DNA of 64,000 bases from Phallus indusiatus (Eukaryota > Basidiomycota > Agaricomycetes > Phallales > Phallaceae). The stretch's first letter is position 1. Every line of letters starts with the position of its first letter. Under the pieces are notes generated by a model that saw only the letters and a program-made list of their open reading frames with translations, did no database searches and was not told the origin of the DNA. The stretch spans positions 62,001-126,000 of the forward strand of contig JAQFWX010000023.1 of NCBI GenBank assembly GCA_027605045.1, read 5' to 3'. The translations under genes and the position numbers were made by a program. Of this stretch, positions 23,327 through 34,999 are shown piece after piece.

Positions 23327-24984
23327 TAGAAGAAGAAAGAAGGGAAAGAAGAAGAGAACACATATCTTGCTGCGACTATCAGTTACTTATCGGTAACGAA
23401 TTTATGAAATACAGTTTTATTTTGAGTTATGTAAACCGGGCGCGTGAGACTGTGTTTCTATCGGTCTAACAACGATGGCTTTGATGATGGGTTTTCGGTA
23501 AAGGTCCACGACTCGCACAATATAAACACATAACATCATTAACCAATAACACGTGAACACTAGTAGGTTGTTTTTTGGATGTATATTTTGTGTTCAATTA
23601 AATCGTCACTCGTCATTTTGTTTTGTCGGTACTGATACCAATCAGGGTGAGGTTATCCAGCCTTCCTAGTCGTTCTCAGTGTCCAGAAGCTCTAGGAACG
23701 GCTAGGCAGGCTGGATAACGTCACCCAGATTACTGATAGGCTGATCTGATCTAAAACTTGCATACTGTTGATATTGGCCGCGTCGGTGTTAGGGAATCAA
23801 TGACGACCAATATGTTTTCTTTGTTATTCTTTCCAGAGTCAATTATGTGAGAAAGTTTAGCCACAGGGGATTTAACTGTCCTGGTGATTGTTTTTTAACT
23901 TTGGCGAGCGCACATTTGTGGCTACCTCGGTAGTATTACAAGCAGGTTCTGAATTTCCATACGCTAAATGCTGGAAAACGACCATTATCTTCTGCTCGTA
24001 CCTCGTAGCACGTCCAGACTGTCAATTTTTGGGCACTCATAAGATTTTTGATGGTTAAGCTGGCGTCCTGATTCGCCGAAGTCCCATTGATATCGGGTAT
24101 GCATCTGGATTCTGTAATGTATTCATACTTGTTATGTGCGAATTATTTGGGTGAATATTCGTGAGTTTACGGGGCGTATTACAAACGTTAACGTTATATT
24201 ATATATATAGCCTTGGAACACTGGAGATCGCACCCAACAGGACGGAAACAACAGTACGCCATTGCGAAAAAAGCTGTGTCTCAGACTCTCAGTCACAGAA
24301 CTTTGGCAACTGGTGTTCGATGATAATAGATAAGCGAAGGCCCACGTATGCTTCGATCAACTCAATATCCTTGTTGCGTTGCAAAGTGGGTCAATTGGCC
24401 ACCGGTCATTCTCAAGATAAGGTACAAACGTCTCGGGTCAAAAAATAGGATGCGGTTCTCCGTGATGAGCTCAATTGAGTGAATTTCGACTGGGAGAATT
24501 TGATCTATTGATCCTCTAGAGTGAATGGAAGAAAGCCACGGGTTATTTATTTGAATTTGAATGATAACTGATTAGAAGCGCGGAGACCATAGCAGCATGT
24601 CGCCAGTAATGCTCGTAAGAACAAGATGTTATACATAGTTAGCATGTAAATGACTTTGGCTTTCTAGACCATTCAGTTTGGGCTGTGCTAGTCTCTAGAA
24701 TACGTACTTGTGAGTATTGGGATATATAAAAGTATAAATAAATGTTACACAGGATCTTTATATTGTCAAAGTTAGCTTCATTTTGTCTTCGAAATAATTA
24801 AAAAAACGCTTCCACACCAAAATATTTCGCAAAGACTACGTATACAATGGATAGTTCGTGAACCTGCTGGAAACGCCGAGCGTTCGGAAACTTTATTTTG
24901 CGGAACTTTAAACCGTCGCAAAGATTATCCTTACCTAATCACCCCACCAACGCCGGCGTAAGTTTATCGTCCACAACCACAATT
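23327..24984. other. Intergenic region holding a foldback
   Basis: 1.66 kb without a supported gene. It contains the inverted repeat at 23641-23730 and a TA run near 24197-24209. The ORF 24161-24448 has no motif. Confidence 0.55.
23641..23730. repeat. Near-perfect inverted repeat (foldback)
   Basis: The left arm 23641-23678 (ATCAGGGTGAGGTTATCCAG, then CCTTCCTAGTCGTTCTCA) is almost the reverse complement of the right arm 23691-23730 (TCTAGGAACGGCTAGGCAGG, then CTGGATAACGTCACCCAGAT). The loop is about 12 bases. Weaker pairing continues outside. Such an element could be a short MITE or foldback transposon relic, or it could be transcribed into a long hairpin. No coding sequence overlaps it. Confidence 0.85.
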
Positions 24985-26412
24985 ATGTCCTCTTCCGCAG
25001 ACTCGTCATCAGCGCCAGAAATTATCATCAATGTCAAAGGTATGAAAGAAAGATAATAGATTGTTCTTCTTCAATGATCTGTTGAACTTTTTCTTTAACG
25101 GAATAGGCCCTAACGAGCTCAAGCTTCAAATCACCATAACTACCGACAAGACGGTGATGGACCTCAAGCATGCAATCGCTGAGAAATCAGATGTAGAAGC
25201 TGATAGACAACGGTTAATTTACAGCGGTGAGTAATTATTCGTGATACAAATACCATTTCATACTGATCTATCGGGTGATAGGCAAAGTGTTAAAAGTATG
25301 TTTTTTCAATCGATTTATACATCGTTCTTACCTTTTATTTTATTTTATCTAAAGGACGAAGACGTTATATCACAATACAAAATTCAATCTTCACATACGA
25401 TTCACATGGTGAAGGGCGCCGCACGGAACACTGCCAGTTCGACATCTGCACCACAGGCTTTGCCAACAATGCAAACTGGACAGAACCCTTCAGATCCTTT
25501 GACAGTGTTGAATGGTCCTATGGGTCATGGTCTCATGGCTGGATTCAATCCATTTGCCAATCTGGGTATAAACACTAATGACCCGAACATGGTAAATCCA
25601 GGCTTCTATACTCGAGGGATTACTTCTCACATTAATGAATGTTAGATGCAAGAGATGTTCAATTCTCCCCAATTCTTTCAGCAATTGTCTAGCCTTATGT
25701 CGAACCCCGCCATTCTCGACCAAATCATTGCTTCAAATCCTCAGCTACAAGAGATGGGACCTCATGTCCGTGAAATTTTCCAGTCGGAACAATTTCGTCA
25801 ACTCTTGTATGTTCTTTTGTATAATGCAAAGGTTCCTTTTCGTGTTTTTGACTGATAATCATTGCTGTTGATGTTGCTAGGTCAAACCCAGAGTCGATGC
25901 GCGCAATGCTGCAAATGTCCAGTATGATGAGAGGAGCTGGATTTGGCGGAGCTCCCGGTGGTGGTGCTCCAGCCCCTGGACTTTTTGGACTAGCTCAGCA
26001 ACAGCAGCAACAACAACAGCAACAGAACAATCCCTTCAATCCTTCAGCTTGGCCACCATTTCCACCGGCTGCTCAACCTACATCCGGAACAACGCCAGGC
26101 CAGTCAGGAGCGACTGGAACTACATCTACGGGTGCAAACCCTTTCGACCCGGCTCTTTTACAACAACTTCTCGCTGCCGGCGGTGGCGGTGGCTTACCAG
26201 GTTTCGGAGGTCTGGGAGGCTTTGGTGCAACACCAGCGGCAACAGCAGCACCAGCAGACACTCGGCCACCCGAAGAACGTTTTCAGGTTCAGTTACAGCA
26301 ATTGCAGGAGATGGGCTTCATGAACGCTTCTCAGAACATTCGAGCATTATTGGCAACTGGTGGGAACGTGCATTCAGCGATCGAGTACATATTGAACGGT
26401 GGTGGACTATAA
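24985..26412 (+). CDS. DSK2: Ubiquilin/Dsk2 ubiquitin-receptor protein
   Basis: UBL-UBA shuttle factor that delivers ubiquitinated proteins to the proteasome. It starts at 24985 ([19 protein letters not shown]). The ubiquitin-like domain covers about residues 10-85 and includes [17 protein letters not shown] and SHTIHMVKG. An STI1-like helix region follows ([20 protein letters not shown] near 25646, then [15 protein letters not shown]). A Gly/Pro/Gln-rich linker has a ten-glutamine run near 25996-26025. The C-terminal UBA domain is [20 protein letters not shown] onward, ending EYILNGGGL with TAA at 26410-26412. There are five short introns. One, about 25592-25645, joins NDPNM to MQEMF. Domain order and length (about 370 residues) match yeast Dsk2. 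Confidence 0.95.
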
Positions 26413-26780
26413 GGCTTTATTATCGTACATTAGCGTGTATATATGTAGCTGGGGATGCGGTGTTCTGTTATCTTTTTTTTTCCTTGTTGTGTTACCTGTA
26501 AACAAACGAAATTGTTTCTAAGTTAATAAAATTTACCATAGAAATACATGACTTGGAGGATGTGAGGATATGTCTGATACTTGTCAACAGCTGATGAACA
26601 ATAAGAGGTTATCTCTTTATTCGCTTTATCTCTATATCTCCTTGATTGGGGTGTTCGTCGGCCGATGATGAATTTGTTCGCTTGCCAGGCGACAGTGGCT
26701 CTGTAGAGAGAACGGTAGTAGTGGTAACGTTCTTCGCGGATCTTTCGGGTCCTGAGAAGACGATGAATTGACATAAAGTT
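26413..26780. other. Intergenic between convergent DSK2 and DUS1
   Basis: 368 bp between two stop codons. It holds 3' flanks with AT-rich stretches. A minus-strand ORF (26523-26774) has no motif and is not called. Confidence 0.6.
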
Positions 26781-28457
26781 TCAGTCACGACCTAACCCAC
26801 GGTTGCTATTGTTTTGCAAGGCTGGAGGTAGTGGACGAATGTAGGGCTGTGCGAGCCATTGTGGTAACGTTGCGATACCAGTTATTGCATCAGCTTCAAC
26901 CAGTTGTGCCAATGATTTTGACCGAGAAGCCCCAGCTTTGCTCTGTAAGTGACAAGGATCTTAGAATGACGGAATGAAGCCAGTGCAAGTCGGACATACA
27001 TCAAGCCGTGTTTTCATCTCTCGGCATATCTCTTCATATTCGGTCAAGGCATTGGGCCCTCCGCGTACTTTTCCAAGCCTATCACGAAGATCAGTTTCGA
27101 TACCCAAGGAAGGTCTCATGATCTTGAAAAGATGGCCTTTTACGGCGCTTAGCGCCGTGACCGTCTTCAAGGACTTGACAATATCGAGGTATTCCAGAGC
27201 TAAATCCGCATGTGGGGGATGCGCAAGTATGTCAATGGCGTAATTAGGGAAATCTGCTGGATCGAGATTGACATTGGAGGTGATCTGATCAAAAGATGAT
27301 TGTGTTATCGGACGGGGAAGTGAAGCGAACAACGCGGGGTTATACAGTTGACCTTCCGCACTCATGATCCCGTCGACTCCAGTATAGTGGAGACATCGAA
27401 TGACGTCCGATGCATAAAGGATATTACCATTCGCGAAGACAGGTACCTTGACAGCTTCCTTGACGGCACGGATTTTGTCCCAATCGGCTAGCCCCTGAAG
27501 CATCTTGTTGTAACCAAAAAGAGCAATGATAACAGAAAAAAGTATCACATACACTATTAACTCCACGTTGTTCACGAATGCGACCGTGGCATGTCAATAT
27601 CTGAGCACCTGCGCGTTCCATCATCTTAGCGTATGCCACTGTCTTTTCAAGGGTCGGAAAAACCCGAAATTTAGCCGTTACTGGTATTGTAAGATTAACG
27701 TGCAAAATATTGACTGAGATGTTGGTCAAATCAATCAAACTAGACATCGCAATTGGGGGAATGAAGGGGAAAAAATACAGACTCATGCGATAAACGAGGT
27801 CCCAATCGTCTTGCAGGAAGCAACCGTAATGACCGCGTCGAGCAATGTCTTGGGGACAACCAAAGTTTATATCCACAGCGTCGCAATGCTTCTCTACAAT
27901 TCTGGCGGCTTTGAGGAGGATATCGGGATCATTACCGCAAAACTTTGATGATAAACAATGTAGATGAGTTTTCTCGAAATGGGAAGGTGCTTTTCTGTAG
28001 TCTCACCTGGACAATCAGGGGTCGATCTATAGAACTTCCTTCCTCGCCGCTGGGAATATTGAAATTTAGATCCTTAAATCGAGGGTTCCTTGGATCAACG
28101 AAAAGCTTAAGTTGAGTTATACCTTAGAGAACGCACAATGAAGACCATGGCTCATCCCGCTCACCTTCGCATTGATCATAGGTGTGTAGACCAGCTACGG
28201 ATAAGATAAATGATGGTGACATGAAACATAGATGGGAAGACATACATCAGCTCCATATCTTCGTGAAAGAATCCTCCATGCCTAAAAAAAAAGCCATCTT
28301 AAGGAAAAGTTTTGGTTCCGAAAACCAAACGCGATGTTACCAGTTCACTTTGATCGACCATCGGTGCAACGACATAGCGAGGACTGCCCAAGATTTTCCG
28401 ATAAAACTCGTATCCTCCGAGCTTGTTGATAATGTCATGTTGAGTAGACATCAACAT
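26781..28457 (-). CDS. DUS1: tRNA-dihydrouridine synthase, DUS1 family
   Basis: FMN enzyme that reduces uridine to dihydrouridine in the D-loop of tRNA; Dus1 proteins act on U16/U17. It starts at 28457 (MLMSTQHDIINKLGGYEFYR). The FMN-binding YVVAPMVDQSELAWRILSRR is joined across an intron near 28303-28375. MDINFGCPQDIARRGHYGCF lies near 27820-27876 and includes the active-site region. TIPVTAKFRVFP and TCHGRIREQRG follow, then VFANGNILYASDVIRCLHYT near 27395-27440, and GVDGIMSAEGQLYNPALFA. There are about seven introns. The C-terminal exon (SKAGASRSKSLAQLVEADA onward) ends GLGRD with TGA at 26781-26783. The assigned start could extend slightly upstream in the same frame. Confidence 0.93.
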
Positions 28458-30378
28458 AAAGTGTTTCCACTTTAGCTTCAGCCAGTGACCAGCCAGCGAG
28501 TAGATATTAGGACCTGTAAGTTCAGCTGTTTTTCGAGCTCCGACTAATTTTTTTTCTTCTGATTCTCAGTCGCTACACTTGTTCAAAGTTCTAAAAATCT
28601 AGTAGGCTCCCATCGACTCATAGGTCTGGTTTTAGCAGTCATACGATATCAAAACATTCCAGATGCATTTTCTTTTTCGGAATGAAAAGTTTGATAAGAA
28701 TCCCAAATCTCAGTCCATTTGGAGAGAACATCTCACAACATTAGATCTCTTCATGGAAGCAGCAAAGTTTTAATTGGCTTCTCAATGACTTCAAACCCGT
28801 TCCTTTGCGGCCCGGCTTTGAATACTCAGAGTATGAATTGGTTGGAAAGTTTTACTTGATGCCTAACGTAGCACGAGTCACAACGAGTCGGAGTCAATAG
28901 CATATTTTAAAGTGATACTTTCAATGCAAGCGCTGTCGTAATCTCACGATCTATAGTTGTTCTCATCACGGCCAAATAAGTCATATTTTTATTACTATCT
29001 CGATTTGAATGGAACGCCATAGTGACCATTTTAGGTGTAGTTTTTCCGATAGACGCAAGCCGAGTTCAATATCAATTGTCTTTGTGTCTATGTTATTATT
29101 CACCCAGTGAGTCTCGGCGAAGAATTGTAAAGTATGCCAGTGGTTCCAGGTGAATAATGTAAATTTTTTCGCAGTAAAATGATTGCTCCGGGCGTACTTT
29201 GTTTTACTTTTTCTATATCGCCAGCCAAAAATGACCTACTTGTGAACTGATGTACGAAAGATTATTTTTAGCCATAATTCATAGGATTAGTACAGAAAGC
29301 GCAAACTAGAACGAACCGCTGAGTCTAACCGTTATCAGTCTGGCTATTTATTCTGGTAAGAATTTTTCCCATCTTACTCGCTACTGCGGCTACTCAGTAT
29401 CCCGTACAGTTCAATCAGATTTTGTTGATAAAGGTTTTATCATTTCAAAAAATTGGTTTTTGTAAGAATACCAAAATTTAAGCTTACTAACTTTTGCTAG
29501 AACTACATGGCGCCGTACATAATGCTGTGTGTTATCGGAAGGCTCTAACCGTACGTAAAGAGCTTTCCATAGGAGTCTCACATGCTCTTCTTTAAGCGGA
29601 AGGGTTTAACAAAGAGACATCTGGGTACGAAATAAATTCTTTGTGAATAATTTTCTTCTCTATTATACTATCGCTTCGTTGATCCTTGTCGCTTCGGAAG
29701 AGAGAAAAAAAATTCAACCATCCGACGTTCACAATAACATGGCAACTGTTCGAGAGTTCGAGCATGAGCTCAACCCCGAGTTAGAGGGCATCATCCCTGA
29801 CTTTCTTTCTAGGAAGTAAAACCCATCGACAATCTCACCTCGATCGAGCATTTGTTTTTAGGTTATCAAAAAAAAACTTTCAGCTCAGTTCACCCCGCAC
29901 GTGGATAGTCGTTTAGTGGAAATACATACATCCGTCGCGTGTTTGTTAAAGTTGATAGGGAACGCAATTACTTAAGATACCGAGTTGATGGTACAAGGGA
30001 TTAATACAAGGTGGAGAGTCCATATTCAGACTGGTTGTTGAGAAAACACGAATTCACCACGCAAACATTCGATCTTCTATCGCCAATATAACCGTGCGTC
30101 CTGAGTAAACTGAGATATTTATAACCATCTTCTCTTGGCATATTCTTTCAAACATGATAATCGTGTGTTATTTGAAATAAATGAATTTTAAAATAACAAA
30201 ACCTATTACTTTGGAAATAGTCCAAAATTTTGTAAAATAAATCAATGACTATGTATAAATATAATAAGATAAAACGATGAAAAGAAATCCAGCAGATTAC
30301 CCTATAAAAATACAATAAGGATTGGATCTTATGGCTACACTTTTTTTTTGGCTTGTATGAAATAGAATAAATTAAACA
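28458..30378. other. Intergenic, with a possible gene relic
   Basis: 1.9 kb. AT-rich, especially 30110-30400. Apart from the short reading frame at 29739-29916, nothing convincing is seen. Confidence 0.5.
29739..29916 (+). other. Short ORF with promoter-like flank, possible truncated gene
   Basis: ATG at 29739 opens MATVREFEHELNPELEGIIP, then DFLSRK. An intron GTAAAACCC...TTTTTAG (29816-29862) would extend it to a stop at 29914-29916, giving about 43 residues. The A-rich leader before the ATG resembles a real 5' end. No family is recognised. It may be the severed first exon of a lost gene. Confidence 0.25.
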
Positions 30379-31339
30379 TTAATAATTTGACGATTGTGCA
30401 GTTCTGCTCGTTGGTTCTTCGTACATGCAAATTTCTTCATGAGCATCACGATAGTTTTTACGCGAAAAGGCTTGATGACTACAATGAAGACGTCTGAATA
30501 AAGCTCAATCTCATCACAAGAACGAAAAAGGACCTACCATCCACTACATTTATATTTCCTGCCTGTGTTCATAGATACAACATGACGGCTGGCTTCTTGT
30601 TTTCTGGAAAACTGTGTATTACTGAAGAAAGGCGGTTATTCTAACTGAAGCTTGCTCGCGGGGTGAACAACGTACCATGTTGTACAGATGAACGGCTTCT
30701 CTTGTAGGTGGACAGAGCGAATGTGGGTAATTAATTGAGGTTTCTGAGCAAATCCGACGGGATGCTTGCACCCAGTCCAACCGCAGAAAAATGATTTGAC
30801 ACCATTATTGGTGAATTCAACGACTAGATGGCTAAGCGATTTGCTGGTCGTTACTTGACTGCGCTGGATCCAGGCATGTGGAGCACTAGTCGATGACTTT
30901 GGAGATGTTTTGGGTGAAGCTGAATTCTCTCTCTGTGCATAAAGTGAGATTACATTGTTAACGTGATCACGAATGCGTTGACGTACGGAAGGTTGCGTTG
31001 AATTCGAAGAGTCACTGACAACGGATCCGGCCCGCTCTAACACGACATGATTCCGAACGTCTGTAAGAGCCCCGGTATTTATATGTCTGGCTTGCAAACT
31101 TTAACTTTATTGAACTCACCATTGTAGGCAGGTGAGTACCAGCTGTCATTCTGAGGCGTAAATGGGTAATCCATTTCTATGCAATGCAAGACATCAAACA
31201 GCGTCCAAGTGAAAGAAGTAATCAAATACGTACCAGAATCTGGGACATCGCACATTCCAATCGAGGAAATGTTATGAGGATATCCAGTGGGTGTATACGA
31301 GTAGGGAGAAGAGTGGACGTTCGAAATAGTGGTGTACAT
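30379..31339 (-). CDS. C2H2-type zinc-finger protein, copy A
   Basis: Small putative transcription factor. It starts at 31339 (MYTTISNVHSSPYSYTPTGY). A low-complexity Ser/Tyr/Pro-rich N-terminus is followed by three zinc-finger units near the C-terminus. Finger 1 is C-x4-C-x14-H-x4-H (FFCGWTGCKHPVGFAQ onward, near 30685-30800). Finger 2 starts FICTTCNTQFSRKQEASRH across an intron but lacks the usual second His (RHVVSMNTGRKY). Finger 3 is C-x2-C-x12-H-x3-C (CSGCHQAFSRKNYRDAHEEI, then C). There are four introns. The last uses acceptor GTAG before TCATCAAG, since the nearer AG would create a stop. Stop TAA is at 30379-30381. It is a clear paralogue of the gene at 32988-33825. DNA targets are unknown. 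Confidence 0.75.
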
Positions 31340-32987
31340 TTTCTCAGATGAACGTAAGATGGAATTAAGGGATAAGGTAGGAACGAGCACTCTGAGCTAG
31401 AATTGAAGCAAACTGTTTCAGAAGTAGTGGATACTTATACCCAAATTCACTGGGTTCAATCCGGATATGGAATGAGAACCTTGTTCAATGTTCCGCACTA
31501 GGCCGTGCGGCCACTTTGCTAACCGAATTACATGCAAGCCCAACCATTGTCGCGGTAAGTCGTTCCGAATCTCAGAAGACCACTTCCCAAGTCGTGGAGG
31601 TTACATCTAATCAATATTATTTATTAAAAAAAAACAACAGAAAATGAATCCGGAGATCTGTGATTTTTAATTCGGCGATATAAAATTCCAAGGACAAATT
31701 TGTATTACGAGAATTTATTTATTAGTTTTACATATTTGTCATTGACGCTGTTTCTTCCTTCTTCCAATAGGTCAATTTCGCTTGGATTGATTCTCCTATT
31801 GGATGTCAAAGACGCCTGGCGTCCCTGTCCGTGATGATTTCCCAGGAAGAAACTTCAAACGCGCTTATATGCAGTTTTTTTAAGAGAAAATTTCCTCTTT
31901 CAGATAACATACAATTATTTAAAAAAAATCAATCTAGGTTTGAGATAAATTTAAACTGCTACTTACGATGTATAGGTGGCATCTGTCCACCTCCAAACGG
32001 CAAGTCAAACTTTTTCCAGTTTTCGCTATCTGCCGTACTTAGTATTCCAGACTCGTCCGGAATGCGATTAGATCCTCCGTGAGAAATTTCCTTCCATTAG
32101 AAAATGGTTATAGTTTACAGTCAAAACATTTCAAAACATTTTGAAAATTTCTGGCTTTTGAGCTTTCTAACATATAAGTGGTACGTCGTGCCAGTTATGG
32201 GAGCCGCCACAATGCATGTTGCGGAGTCGTTACTCTAGCATTTGTGAACATGGTCATCTGACATTCCGATAATGGAATTCTCTCACCCGGATCAATGATT
32301 CTCTCACATGAAAAGTGTCTCAGAATCTTCTCATGAAGTTGGAAATCCGGGATAGAAGTACATACCCTTTCTTTTCTTCAATTCAAAGAGTGGCGAAAAG
32401 AGAATTGCCGATGTCCGAGATGACATAGACCTTGAAGAACTTGCTATTTCAGGAAAATGTATCGAACTAACTGTCTTACGCTGTCATTTGGAGAATCTAT
32501 CTTCGCCTATCTCATTTTTTCCCCTTTATCAGAGAAATGAATAGACCCTATCGCATATAGATAAAGTATAAAGGGTTAATGTAAGCGTTTCAGCGTTTCA
32601 GCTCGTCGTAGCTAAAGAGGTATGTGGATCATCTGAACGGAAAGTAACGCCACGTGTTCTTAAAGAAGCTCAAGGGACCTTATAACTCATTGAAATTTGG
32701 AATGGCTGCCGTGATAATTCATGGCGCTCAAATGGTTAACTCAAAGTATCGTTACTCTATTCGGCAACGGTGTGGGCAAAGAACACGAGGATCAAGAAAG
32801 AAGGGACTCCAAAGTCTAGTTTTTCAGGCAAAGAAGACCTCGATTCACGTAAGATACGAAGAAAAAACAACAATGGGATCTATGTATTATCTGCTCAATC
32901 AAGTTCTAAGAAATCCTTCTCCCCCAAGTGCTCGCCAAAAGACCTAATATCGTTAGATCCATCTGGTGTAACAAACCATCAGTTGGC
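31340..32987. other. Intergenic between the two zinc-finger genes
   Basis: 1.65 kb. ORFs at 31831-32082 and 32654-32991 (+) lack motifs. The second overlaps the 3' end of copy B on the other strand. A pol III box-like segment is listed separately. Confidence 0.5.
31469..31521 (-). repeat. tRNA-like A/B box pair, possible SINE relic
   Basis: On the minus strand TAGCAAAGTGG (31521-31511) fits the pol III A-box consensus TRGCNNAGTGG exactly. GGTTCTCATTCC (31480-31469) resembles a B-box. Between them CCGCACGGCCTAGTGCGG forms a 6-bp stem. No cloverleaf tRNA can be drawn, so a tRNA-derived SINE or a chance match is more likely than a tRNA gene. Confidence 0.3.
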
Positions 32988-33825
32988 CTAAGCTTCTTCA
33001 GCTTCGTCCAAACACTTCTCTTCATGGATATCACGATGATCTTTGCGAGAAAAGATTCGAGAACTTGAAAAAAATCAATTTCTTTCAGTCCAAACGGTTT
33101 CTTATTACAATGGCAGTTTGAAAAAAAATAGATCTTACCATCCACTACATTTGTATTGCCTACGGTTCATCATCGCAACATGCCGGCTGGCATCCTGTCT
33201 CCTTTCAAATTCGCTATGACTGAATAAAATGAACAGAATTGGATCAAAGATGGGTTGAGTTAATTAAAAAGTGCTTACCAAGTCGTACAGATGAAAGGTC
33301 TCTCTTGGAGATGAACAGACCGTATATGAGAAATAAGCTGAGACTGCTTTGCGAATCCCACAGGGTATTGACAGTTCTGCCATCCGCAGAAATAGGAGCT
33401 GACTCCGTCACCCGATATCTCGACAATAAGATTTCTTAATGCTTCGACCGGTGTATTGTTGGTCCTCTCAGTGATGACGTGCTAAACATTTATGAAATGA
33501 AGAACGAGAGCAAAATTGAGTATGACGTACGGGTCTATCCTCAGTGGTTCCTGTGAAATCAAGGTAAATACAGGATATCTATTTGGTAAACAAATTGTCG
33601 AGGGATTTCGCTGACCTTGAGGGTACGATGAACTACCACCACCAGCTGCCGGAAGGAATTCATTTATTCTGATAAAAACAAATAGAACATAAGATGTCCT
33701 CACCTGAATTCCGCTACCGGTTAGCTTTGATCACCAAGGATGAATGAATGATTTAACCACTTACCAGGGTATGAGGCTCCACCAGATGACGATCCAGAAG
33801 GATAACCTTGGTTATTGTGAGACAT
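32988..33825 (-). CDS. C2H2-type zinc-finger protein, copy B
   Basis: Paralogue of the gene at 30379-31339, same strand. It starts at 33825 (MSHNNQGYPSGSSSGGASYP). Several tiny exons follow, one apparently only about 10 bp (CGGAATTCAG near 33709-33718), though these joins are uncertain. Then the finger block: YFCGWQNCQYPVGFAKQSQL onward (finger 1, C-x4-C-x14-H-x4-H, near 33285-33405). Next CTTCHSEFERRQDASRH lacks a second zinc His (RHVAMMNRRQYKC). Last is CSGCSRIFSRKDHRDIHEEK followed by C (finger 3, C-x2-C-x12-H-x3-C). The end is LDEAEEA with TAG at 32988-32990. The spacing and the missing ligand in finger 2 are the same in both copies. Confidence 0.7.
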
Positions 33826-34999
33826 TTCTGACTGAAATAAAGACTTGAAATATAAAACGCAGACAGCAAAGGAGAAAAGTAGAAAGCAGAAGAAATTTCC
33901 GTTGTTATGCTCTCTATGTCGACCTTTGCTGGAACTGTTTATATAGGCCACTTCCTTCAAGGTACCTTCATCGATTGACTAAAAGTGGATGCTATGCTGA
34001 GGGCAACTTGTTTTTTTGTTTCATGACCGAGGGAGTTCAAATTCCGGGTGTTCAGCCTACGAGGGGAATGAAGAGGGTAAGCATGGATATGTTTTTTTTT
34101 CTTTTTTTTCAGGCAATGTGTGATGGGCACTTATATCCCATCCATGAGTAATCCAAAAACAATGGAACCGTCCAATGAATATTATGATCTAATTTCAAGA
34201 TTCATGTAACCCGGTAATCAGGTGAAAGTTTAATGGAAAAACACCTACGCATACGATCTATGACTTTGGTACTGTTAAACAACATCCACTAACATTTTAT
34301 TCATAGGAATTTTGTGTAAAATCATGGCCTTCTCGGAAAATGTGAAAAAAAGCTGTGTCTGTGCTCACGTTGTTGTTGTTGAAGTTATAACGTAATTAGC
34401 CAGTCGTTCACCCATTTCAATCTCGCCGCTCGCGGCTCCCGTCAGAATTGAATTTGAACTCCGACATTTTCCTTGTATTTTGACCAACACGTAGAAATTG
34501 CCCTCTTGATTGAATTGGCTGGGCTCAGAGCAAAATGATTATCATTTGATGCTCAGGATAGTGTCCGATTGTGTCCGACAAATTGCGTACTGCAGTGATG
34601 TCGGCCCATGTGGACATGTCGGAGGATACGGTCTTCCACGGTCACCTTAGCACCTAGACGGAGCTCGGCCTCGAAAGTTAGAAACACGTTTCTCCTTTTC
34701 ACTGCTTTTTAAGTTGAGATTTGACTTCCTGATTTTAACTCGAAGCGAGCCGTTATAAGAGCAGAAACTTTAAAAAAATCCGAAAACCGAAGATATGATG
34801 CAACCTCAGCGGGCAGGGTGATCCACGTGATTATTTATGACGTCGACCAACTTAGTATGATATCATCTTTAATTACGGCCTCCACCTTCATGGCACTTCT
34901 CTCACTTTCGTCACATTCACGGAGACTATAAAGAGCATTTCAAATAATGGACTCATCAAAATATCACAACTCCAACTTTTCGAAACAATCGCAATAACC
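33826..34999. other. Intergenic, with CACGTG near the downstream gene
   Basis: 1.17 kb. A CACGTG E-box at 34824-34829 lies 171 bp before the ATG at 35000, with TGACGTCG about 10 bp further on. No gene is seen. Confidence 0.5.

Noticed and set aside
26049..26501. Long plus-strand ORF overlapping the DSK2 C-terminus in another frame
   Set aside because: The UBA-encoding frame is the conserved one; the overlap reflects the low-complexity Gly/Gln region.
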